Below are positions 6,636-11,348 of a stretch of 11,348 bases of DNA, one piece after another (the stretch's first letter is position 1; every line of letters begins with the position of its first letter). A program made the translations under genes and the position numbers. The DNA lies in assembly GCA_900556015.1 (NCBI GenBank), contig USNH01000007.1, positions 1 to 11,348 on the forward strand. Reading direction: 5' to 3'. The notes beneath the pieces were generated by a model that did not search any database, was not told the origin of the DNA, and saw only the letters and a list, made by a program, of their open reading frames with translations. Origin of the DNA: an uncultured Eubacteriales bacterium. GTDB taxonomy: Bacteria; Bacillota_A; Clostridia; Oscillospirales; Oscillospiraceae.

Positions 6636-7840
6636 TGGAATACACCCTGTTCGGCGAATCCCACGGCCCTGCCGTGGGGGTGCTGCTTACCAACGTGCCC
6701 GCCGGATTGCCGGTGGACGGCCCGTTTATCCAGGAACAGCTGCTGCGCCGCATGGCCCGTGACGGCCTGACCACCGCCCGCCGGGAGGCGGACGAGGTGC
6801 AGCTCCTCTCCGGCGTGTATCAGGGCAAGACCACCGGCGACCCGCTGGCGGCGGTGATTTGGAATAAGGACGTCCGCTCTGCCGACTATGAGGCGCTGGC
6901 CCACACGCCCCGCCCGTCCCACGGCGACTACGCCGCCGCCGTCCGTGCCCACGGCTGTAACGACCCGCGGGGCGGCGGTCATACGTCGGGCCGCCTGACC
7001 GCGCCGCTGACCGCCGCCGGGGCGCTGGCCCTTACCTGTCTTGCGGAACGGGGCATCGCCGTCCGGGCCGGGATCGTGGACGAGGACGGCCTTCGCGCCC
7101 GGGCCGCCGAGGCTCGCCGGGAGGGCGACAGCGTGGGCGGTGTGATACGCTGCACCGTCACGGGGCTGCCCGCCGGACTGGGCGGCCCGGACTGGCGGGA
7201 CAACGTGGAGAGCGAGATCGCCCGCCATGTGTTCGCCATCCCCGCCGTCAAGGCCGTCGGTTTCGGCGCGGGGCAGGACTTTGCCGCCCTGCGGGGCAGC
7301 GAGGCCAACGACCCCTTTACCGTGTCCGATGGCGCGGTGCGTACCGTTACCAACCGCTCCGGCGGCGTGAATGCCGGGATCACCAACGGCATGGACGTGG
7401 TGTTTGATGTGACGTTCCGCCCCACGCCCTCCATCGCCAAGCCGCAGCAGACGGTGGAGCTGACCACCATGACCCCGGCCACTATCACCGTGGCGGGCCG
7501 CCACGACAGCTGCGTGGCCCTTCGCGCCGCTCCGGCGGTGGAGGCCGCCGCGGCGCTGGCGCTGTGCCGGCTGCTGCCCGACACGGCGGAGGACACGCTG
7601 CCCGCCCTGCGGCAGCGTTTGGACGAGCTGGACGCGGAGCTGACCGCCCTGTTTGCCCGCCGTCAGGCGCTGGCCCGCCGCATCGGCGGGGTGAAAAGAG
7701 AGCAGGGCTTGCCGGTGTGCGACCCGGAGCGGGAGCGTCAGGTGTTGGCGTCACGGGGCGATTTGCTGCCGGAGCGGCGGCGGCAGGTGGAGCGGCTGTT
7801 TGCCCTGCTGATGGAGCTGTCCAGGGAGGCGCAGACATGA
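6632..7840 (+). CDS. aroC: Bifunctional chorismate synthase / chorismate mutase fusion
   Basis: Residues 1-~315 are chorismate synthase, which removes phosphate from EPSP to give chorismate using reduced FMN. The signatures are FGESHG (7-12), RPSHGDY (94-100), DPRGGGHTSGR (111-121), GSEANDPF (222-229), GGVNAGITNG (244-253) and GRHDSC (289-294). Residues ~323-402 are a complete AroQ-type chorismate mutase, which rearranges chorismate to prephenate. All residues known in the E. coli mutase have equivalents: Arg327 (Arg11), Arg343 (Arg28), Lys355 (Lys39), Asp364, Arg367 and Glu368 (Asp48/Arg51/Glu52), and Ser397 and Gln401 (Ser84/Gln88). The frame runs through the joint with no stop. ATG 6632 overlaps the aroA stop; ATG 6635 is an equally good start. 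Commonly the two activities are on separate chains, or the mutase is fused to PheA, TyrA or DAHP synthase. Confidence 0.95.
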   Translation: MMEYTLFGESHGPAVGVLLTNVPAGLPVDGPFIQEQLLRRMARDGLTTARREADEVQLLSGVYQGKTTGDPLAAVIWNKDVRSADYEALAHTPRPSHGDYAAAVRAHGCNDPRGGGHTSGRLTAPLTAAGALALTCLAERGIAVRAGIVDEDGLRARAAEARREGDSVGGVIRCTVTGLPAGLGGPDWRDNVESEIARHVFAIPAVKAVGFGAGQDFAALRGSEANDPFTVSDGAVRTVTNRSGGVNAGITNGMDVVFDVTFRPTPSIAKPQQTVELTTMTPATITVAGRHDSCVALRAAPAVEAAAALALCRLLPDTAEDTLPALRQRLDELDAELTALFARRQALARRIGGVKREQGLPVCDPERERQVLASRGDLLPERRRQVERLFALLMELSREAQT

Positions 7841-8337
7841 GCCGCCTGATCCTCATCGGGCTGCCCGGCAGCGGCAAGACCACGCTGGGCCGTATGGCCG
7901 CTCAGGCGCTGGCGCTGCCGTTCTACGACTGCGATGACCGGGTGTCCCGCGCCGCCGGGATGACCATCCCGGATATTTTCGCCCGCCGGGGCGAGCCGTA
8001 TTTCCGCGCTTTAGAGCGGGAGGCGCTGCAGGAGCTGTGCCGCCGGGAGGACTGCGTCATCGCCACCGGCGGCGGCGGGGTGCTGCTGCCGGAGAACCGG
8101 GCGCTGCTGCGGCGCAGCGGTACGGTACTGTGGCTGGACAGAGACGTGGAGCGCATCCTGCAAACCGATTTTTTCGCCGGAAGGCCGCTGCTGGGGCAGG
8201 GCGCGCCGGCGCTGGCGCGTTTGGCGGCGGAGCGGCGGGAGTTGTACGCCGCCTGCGCCCACCACCGCATACCTGACGGCGATGTGAACGCCGTTCTTTC
8301 GGAAATTCTGCGAATTTGGAGGGAGGAGCATCCATGA
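7837..8337 (+). CDS. aroK: Shikimate kinase
   Basis: AroK phosphorylates shikimate at the 3-OH with ATP. ATG 7837 overlaps the stop of the AroC fusion (ATGA), with AGGGAGG (7822-7828) 8 bases upstream. The product has 166 residues, normal for the family. Visible features are the Walker A loop GLPGSGKTT (8-16), Asp31/Asp33 in YDCDD for Mg and shikimate, Arg57 in EPYFRALERE, the GGGG turn (78-81), the lid arginine in RPLL (116-119), and the adenine-side arginines in AAERRELY (130-137). It looks complete. Confidence 0.96.
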   Translation: MSRLILIGLPGSGKTTLGRMAAQALALPFYDCDDRVSRAAGMTIPDIFARRGEPYFRALEREALQELCRREDCVIATGGGGVLLPENRALLRRSGTVLWLDRDVERILQTDFFAGRPLLGQGAPALARLAAERRELYAACAHHRIPDGDVNAVLSEILRIWREEHP

Positions 8338-8819
8338 AGCTGCTGATCGTCAACGGCCCGAACCTGAACCTGCTGGGCGAGCGTGAGCCGCAGATCTACG
8401 GCCCGCGCAGCTATGACGACCTGTGCCGCCTGATCTACGGTCACGCCCAAAAGACCGGCTGCCAGGTGGAGATATTCCAGTCCAACCACGAGGGCACGCT
8501 CATCGACGCCATTCAGGCGTCCCGTGCCGGTTACAGCGGCATCGTCATCAACCCCGGCGCGTATGCCCATTACAGCTACGCTATCTACGACGCGCTGCGC
8601 TGTGCGCCTGTCCCGGCGGTGGAGGTACACATCTCCGACATCACCGCCCGTGAGCCGTTCCGGGCCGTGTCCGTCACCGCCCCGGCCTGCGTCAAGACCA
8701 TCTCCGGCCACGGGCTGGAGGGGTATCTGGAGGCCATGGACTACCTGCTGGCCCACGCGCCGGACGCGGAGAAAAGCGCAGCGCCCCGCTGCGGCTGCGG
8801 CGGCGAGGCGCTGGTATGA
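8334..8819 (+). CDS. aroQ: Type II 3-dehydroquinate dehydratase
   Basis: This enzyme converts 3-dehydroquinate to 3-dehydroshikimate through the type II (dodecameric, enolate) mechanism. ATG 8334 overlaps the aroK stop, with a strong GGGAGG (8321-8326) 7 bases upstream. Of 161 residues, ~1-142 align with the family: NGPNLNLLGEREPQIYG (7-23; Arg17 and the catalytic Tyr22), QSNHEG (49-54), NPGAYAHYS (73-81; Asn73, His79) and EVHISD...REPFR (97-110). The usual Asn after EVHIS is Asp here, and the usual Thr-His-Thr around His79 is AHY. The last ~19 residues form a non-conserved tail with CGCGG, possibly disordered. The symbol aroQ is shared with the mutase family; here it means the dehydratase. 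Confidence 0.96.
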   Translation: MKLLIVNGPNLNLLGEREPQIYGPRSYDDLCRLIYGHAQKTGCQVEIFQSNHEGTLIDAIQASRAGYSGIVINPGAYAHYSYAIYDALRCAPVPAVEVHISDITAREPFRAVSVTAPACVKTISGHGLEGYLEAMDYLLAHAPDAEKSAAPRCGCGGEALV

Positions 8820-9643
8820 CGGCGCGGCTGTATCTCATCGGCGACCCGGTGGCCCACAGCCTTTCGCCGCTGCTCCACGGGGCGATGATCGCCCAGACCG
8901 GCGCGGACTGCACCTATGAGGCCCGCCGGGTGAGGGCGGCGGAGTTGCCCGCCTTTCTGACGGAGGCCAAGGCCGCCTGTGCAGGGTTCAACGTGACCAT
9001 GCCGCTGAAGGAGGCCATCGTGCCGCTGCTGGACGGGCTGGACGCTTCGGCACGGGAATGCGGCGCGGTGAACACCGTCTGCATCCGGCAGGGCCGGGCC
9101 ATCGGCCACAATACCGACGGGTCGGGGTTCGTGGACAGCCTTCGCGCCCGGGGCATCGACCCGGCGGGCATGACGGTGCTGCTGCTGGGTGCCGGCGGCG
9201 CGGCGGAGGCCGTCTGCACCGCGCTGGTGAAGGCGGGCGCGGCGAGGCTGTATGTGGCCAACCGCACCATAGACCGCGCCCATGCGCTGGCGGCGCGCTG
9301 CCCGGAGGTGATACGGCCCATCCCCTTTGACGGGGATGATCTGTGCCGCGCCGCGGCGGAGAGCGGCCTGCTGGTCAACGCCACGTCTTTGGGCATGGCG
9401 GGCAAGGGCGAGTTTTCCGATTTGGATTTCCTGCGCCGCGCCCCCGATGGCGCGGTGGTGTATGACCTGGTGTACCACCCACGGTGTACCCGCCTGCTGC
9501 AAGCGGCGGCGGCGCTGGGGCTGTCCACCATCCCCGGCACGGAACTGCTGCTGTATCAGGCCGTGGGGGCGTTCAGCCTGTTCACCGGCTGTGCGCCGGA
9601 CGTTCCGGCCCTGCGGGAGATGCTTGGGGATGCGCTGAAATGA
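8816..9643 (+). CDS. aroE: Shikimate dehydrogenase (NADP+)
   Basis: AroE reduces 3-dehydroshikimate to shikimate with NADPH. ATG 8816 overlaps the aroQ stop; GCGAGG (8803-8808) is a weak ribosome site, so translation may depend on coupling. At 275 residues it is full length. The N-terminal substrate domain shows HSLSP (14-18), NVTMPLKE (59-66; catalytic Lys65), AVNTV (84-88; Asn86) and HNTDGSGF (98-105; catalytic Asp101). The Rossmann domain has LGAGGAAEA (124-132), then NRT (149-151), followed by NATSLGM, YDLVYHP and the closing GTELLLYQAVGAF. It is the last gene of the operon. Confidence 0.96.
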   Translation: MTARLYLIGDPVAHSLSPLLHGAMIAQTGADCTYEARRVRAAELPAFLTEAKAACAGFNVTMPLKEAIVPLLDGLDASARECGAVNTVCIRQGRAIGHNTDGSGFVDSLRARGIDPAGMTVLLLGAGGAAEAVCTALVKAGAARLYVANRTIDRAHALAARCPEVIRPIPFDGDDLCRAAAESGLLVNATSLGMAGKGEFSDLDFLRRAPDGAVVYDLVYHPRCTRLLQAAAALGLSTIPGTELLLYQAVGAFSLFTGCAPDVPALREMLGDALK

Positions 9644-9657
9644 ATATGAGACAGCCC

Positions 9658-9684
9658 CTTGGCTCTCCCAAAGGGAGAGCCAAG
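9658..9684. repeat. 12-bp perfect hairpin without a T-run after aroE
   Basis: The arms CTTGGCTCTCCC (9658-9669) and GGGAGAGCCAAG (9673-9684) pair perfectly around an AAA loop, 14 bases after the aroE stop. Neither strand has a following T-run, so it is a poor intrinsic terminator. It may protect the 3' end of the aro transcript. From memory, very similar GGCTCTCCC/GGGAGAGCC hairpins are dispersed many times in Oscillospiraceae genomes, so it may be a member or remnant of such a repeat family; I cannot verify this here. Confidence 0.6.
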
Positions 9685-9706
9685 ACCATAGCTTATTGGC
9701 ATGAGA

Positions 9707-9750
9707 AATGGAGCGTATCTGTTGTACCGATACGCTCCATTAACTGTTTT
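9707..9750. terminator. Bidirectional terminator between aroE and spoIIID
   Basis: A 13-bp perfect stem (9707-9719 with 9729-9741; ATGGAGCGTATC / GATACGCTCCAT core) encloses a 9-base loop. On the plus strand TTTT follows at 9747-9750, five bases after the stem. On the minus strand the stem is followed directly by TTCTC and the pairing arm itself ends in T. Its position between convergent genes fits a shared terminator, though both T-runs are weak. Confidence 0.6.
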
Positions 9751-9780
9751 GCGACCGCCCATCAAACGAGGTGCTTGCTT

Positions 9781-10029
9781 TTATGCGCCCTTGTACTTGC
9801 GGCGGGTGGCCAGGCCGCCCCGGATGTGGCGCTGGGACTTGTTCTCGTCCAGGATGGCCTTTGCCTGCGTGTAAAGCGTGCGGTCGCACAGCGGCAGACG
9901 CTCTGACAGGTCCTTGTGTACCGTGGATTTGCTCAGGCCGAAGTGCTTGGCGGCGGCGCGGACCGTCGCTTTGTTCTCTATGACGTAAAGAGCCAGGTCT
10001 TTGGCCCGGTTTTCCAGATCGTCTTTGAT
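9781..10029 (-). CDS. spoIIID: SpoIIID sporulation transcription factor, with an AUC codon in place of AUG
   Basis: The frame encodes 82 residues matching SpoIIID, the small HTH regulator that acts in the mother cell after sigma-E to switch gene sets before sigma-K. The sequence reads KDDLENRAKDLALYVIENKAT, then the helix-turn-helix VRAAAKHFGLSKSTVHKDLSERLP, and a basic end HIRGGLATRRKYKGA. KSTVHKDLSERLP and the IRGG basic stretch are SpoIIID hallmarks. No ATG, GTG or TTG exists in frame between the upstream TAA and the HTH. The codon aligned with the family's first Met is ATC (10029-10027 on the minus strand), with GGGAG 9 bases upstream. Either AUC initiation is used, or one base (G to C) is mutated or misread. 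A sigma-E promoter lies upstream. Confidence 0.9.
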   Translation of the reverse strand: MKDDLENRAKDLALYVIENKATVRAAAKHFGLSKSTVHKDLSERLPLCDRTLYTQAKAILDENKSQRHIRGGLATRRKYKGA

Positions 10030-10059
10030 AACACACCACTCCCATGCTGTTACTGGCCT

Positions 10060-10090
10060 ATTTATATGGCCGGGGCAGGGGAATTATGAC
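10060..10090 (-). promoter_or_regulatory. Putative sigma-E promoter of spoIIID
   Basis: On the minus strand GTCATAATT (10090-10082) is followed by CATATAAAT (10068-10060). There are 16 bases between the ATA of the -35 and the CATA of the -10. This fits the ATA-N16-18-CATA pattern of mother-cell sigma-E promoters. spoIIID is a sigma-E target in Bacillus subtilis. Transcription would start near 10053, about 24 bases upstream of the spoIIID start. Confidence 0.65.
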
Positions 10091-10104
10091 GGGTGTGCGG
10101 AGGT

Positions 10105-11001
10105 TCAGAACAGGGTGATGCCGTCCACGAGGGTCAGATGCCGTTGCAGGTCGTCCAGCAGCTGATGGGCCGAGGCGGTCAGGCCGCGTCCCTTGGGGGT
10201 GATGAGGTAGAAGGTGCGCTCCGCCGGAGGGTGGGCCAGGCGCAGCACCCGGACGTGGGAAAACAGGCGCAGGTACAGCTCCGCCGCGCCGGCGGGGATG
10301 ATGCTCCAGCGCCTGCCGCAGGCGGGCAGCGTCTCCGCCAGCTGGGGCGTGTCGGTGTAGAGCAGGGGGCGGGCGTTGACACCGAACCAGTAGTCGTGCC
10401 ACTGGGAGATCTCCGGCTGGCCGTAGATGAGGATCTCGTCCTCCGGGTGGAGGGCGGTGGCCTCCACCGGCTCGGCGAGGACGATGTCCTCCGGCACGAC
10501 CAGGAAGAAGGCTTCCCGGAACAGGGGCTGGATCTCGATTTGCAGGTCGTAGTGCAATCCGCCGTCCACAATGGCCATGTCCGCGTCGCCCCGGGCCACG
10601 GCGGACACCGCCTCGTAGGTTCGCATGGACTCCACCCACAGGGACACCGGCAGCGCACGCTCCAAAAACCGCTGGTACACCGGCGGCAGGATGTACTGGT
10701 TGGCGGTGTAGGCGGCGATGACGTGGAGGAACTCCCGCTTCTCCCCGGCGGCGAAGGCCTGGGTCTCCGAGAGCAGGTTCTGCCACCGGCGGGCCAGGGG
10801 CAGAAAGTGCTGGCCCGCGTCGGTGAGGGTGATGCGGCGCTGGCCCTTGCCCCGGTGGAACAGCGGCGCGCCCACCTCGTCCTCCAGCGCCCGCAGGCGG
10901 GCGGACAGGGAGGGCTGGGTGATATACAGCGCGTCCGCCGCCGCGGTCATCGTGCCGTTGTCCAGTATGGCGAAGAAGGTCTCCATATCCTGATCGGTCA
11001 T
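10105..11001 (-). CDS. LysR-family transcriptional regulator
   Basis: This is a 298-residue LysR-type protein of normal length. Residues ~4-63 form the winged HTH: METFFAILDNGTMTAAADAL, then ITQPSLSARLRALEDEVGAPLF, and the wing with RRITLTDAG. A linker helix follows (~65-88). Residues ~92-290 are the periplasmic-binding-like effector domain, starting EFLHVIAAYTANQYILPPV and including GDADMAIVDGGLHYD and a C-terminal lobe ending near RTFYLITPKGRGLT. A weak GGGGTGAG ribosome site precedes the ATG. It is divergent from the small membrane protein gene, and a LysR-type dyad sits just upstream, which suggests autoregulation and possibly control of that gene. The effector cannot be told from sequence. 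The aro genes end about 450 bases past its 3' end, on the other strand, so a link to aromatic amino acids is not shown. Confidence 0.93.
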   Translation of the reverse strand: MTDQDMETFFAILDNGTMTAAADALYITQPSLSARLRALEDEVGAPLFHRGKGQRRITLTDAGQHFLPLARRWQNLLSETQAFAAGEKREFLHVIAAYTANQYILPPVYQRFLERALPVSLWVESMRTYEAVSAVARGDADMAIVDGGLHYDLQIEIQPLFREAFFLVVPEDIVLAEPVEATALHPEDEILIYGQPEISQWHDYWFGVNARPLLYTDTPQLAETLPACGRRWSIIPAGAAELYLRLFSHVRVLRLAHPPAERTFYLITPKGRGLTASAHQLLDDLQRHLTLVDGITLF

Positions 11002-11016
11002 AGGCTCACCCCAAAT

Positions 11017-11033
11017 TATAGTTTTTGACTATA
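11017..11033. promoter_or_regulatory. Candidate LysR operator (T-N11-A dyad)
   Basis: TATAGT and ACTATA flank a 5-base centre (TTTTG), giving a perfect 6-bp dyad that contains the LysR-family T-N11-A pattern. A further half-site ATAGT occurs at 11041-11045, inverted relative to ACTAT, as in the recognition-plus-activation site pairs of LysR regulators. The dyad lies 16 bases upstream of the regulator's start codon and overlaps a possible TTGACT -35 (11025-11030) for the divergent gene, whose perfect TATAAT (11045-11050) has a short 14-base spacer. Confidence 0.55.
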
Positions 11034-11054
11034 TATTAGCATAGTATAATTGAT

Positions 11055-11083
11055 TTTACAAGCACAATCTTTTGTGCTATGAT
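11055..11083 (+). promoter_or_regulatory. Sigma-A promoter of the small membrane protein gene, with an inverted repeat in its spacer
   Basis: TTTACA (11055-11060) and TATGAT (11078-11083) are 17 bases apart, which gives a good housekeeping promoter ending 31 bases before the ATG at 11115. The spacer is almost entirely a perfect dyad, AGCACAA-TCTT-TTGTGCT (11061-11078). That position would let a repressor block polymerase, or a MerR-like protein distort the spacer. Confidence 0.65.
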
Positions 11084-11114
11084 GCAAACACAAACAAGAA
11101 AGGAGTTGTTCCCT

Positions 11115-11294
11115 ATGACAAACACGAAGAAGAGTACCGGATACCTGATCGCGGCCCTGGTGATCACGGCGATCATCGCCTATACCATGGTCAGCCTGCT
11201 GACGGGGAACATCACCCCGGTGGTGCGCGTCACGACCATGCTGTGCCCCGTGTGGTTCTTCGCCGATCTGGCGCTGTGGTGCACCATTTTGTAA
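11115..11294 (+). CDS. Small two-helix membrane protein of unknown function
   Basis: I do not recognise the family. ATG 11115 has AAAGGAG (11099-11105) at a 9-base spacing, a better start than the in-frame ATGs at 11079 and 11082, which have no ribosome site and overlap the promoter. The 59-residue product has a short basic N-terminus (MTNTKKSTG), a first membrane segment (~10-31, YLIAALVITAIIAYTMVSLL), a short loop with a basic residue (NITPVVRV), and a second membrane segment (~40-58) that is rich in Trp and Phe and contains Cys and Asp. It is divergent from the LysR gene and shares its regulatory region, so it may be a regulated target. Confidence 0.7.
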   Translation: MTNTKKSTGYLIAALVITAIIAYTMVSLLTGNITPVVRVTTMLCPVWFFADLALWCTIL

Positions 11295-11324
11295 CAAAGA
11301 TTTCTTTCTCCCTTTTTCTCCCTT

Positions 11325-11348
11325 AACAGCAAAAGCCCCCGCCGTCAG
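11325..11348 (-). terminator. Possible 3' half of a terminator from a minus-strand gene beyond the window
   Basis: Read on the minus strand the edge is CTGACGGCGGGGGCTTTTGCTG: a GC-rich arm followed by TTTT. It looks like the closing arm and T-tract of an intrinsic terminator whose other arm lies outside the window. The plus-strand stretch 11295-11324 before it is pyrimidine-rich and holds no gene. Confidence 0.25.

Noticed and set aside
9740..10045. A 101-residue minus-strand frame starting ATG 10045 in the spoIIID region
   Set aside because: It is out of frame with the SpoIIID sequence, has no family resemblance and no T-run-free stop context. The SpoIIID frame, which lacks a standard start, is clearly the coding one.
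10093..11028. A 311-residue plus-strand frame opposite the LysR gene
   Set aside because: It is a shadow frame. The minus strand encodes a full, recognisable LysR protein.

Overview
The window is a GC-rich stretch of a bacterial chromosome. It most likely comes from a gut-type, spore-forming Clostridia (Oscillospirales-like Firmicute). This rests on a SpoIIID gene, strong AGGAGG-type ribosome sites, clostridial-type AroC and AroA motifs, and a surface protein whose domains are typical of that group. The assignment is by recognition of protein families, not by a database search.

Layout. (1) 1-3786: an extracytoplasmic gene pair. The first is a large surface protein whose 5' end is missing or broken in this window. 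It carries an alpha/alpha-toroid (prenyltransferase/intrinsic-factor-like) domain, a cysteine-rich segment and a C-terminal membrane anchor. The second is a lipoprotein with a long K/E-rich stalk and a C-terminal DUF4430 (transcobalamin C-terminal-like) domain. A perfect 12-bp GAAA-loop hairpin separates them. (2) 3787-4086: a small XRE-family regulator with its own ribosome site and a possible promoter. (3) 4087-4446: about 360 bases with no convincing gene, closed by a strong intrinsic terminator and followed by a good sigma-A promoter. (4) 4447-9643: a tight operon aroB-aroA-aroC-aroK-aroQ-aroE. It encodes every step from DAHP to chorismate; only DAHP synthase is absent. The AroC protein also carries a complete chorismate mutase domain at its C-terminus, so the operon runs on to prephenate. 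All five gene junctions are 4-base ATGA overlaps. (5) 9644-9780: two hairpins between convergent transcription units. (6) 9781-11001, minus strand: spoIIID, encoded without a normal start codon but behind a convincing sigma-E promoter, and a LysR-family regulator. (7) 11002-11348: a divergent regulatory region with a LysR-type T-N11-A dyad and a second perfect inverted repeat inside a promoter spacer. It is followed by a 59-residue two-helix membrane protein.

The most interesting items are the chorismate synthase-chorismate mutase fusion, the split transcobalamin-like surface pair, the AUC-for-AUG start of spoIIID, and the operator architecture between the LysR gene and the small membrane protein. 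I see no mobile element, CRISPR array, tRNA or rRNA.
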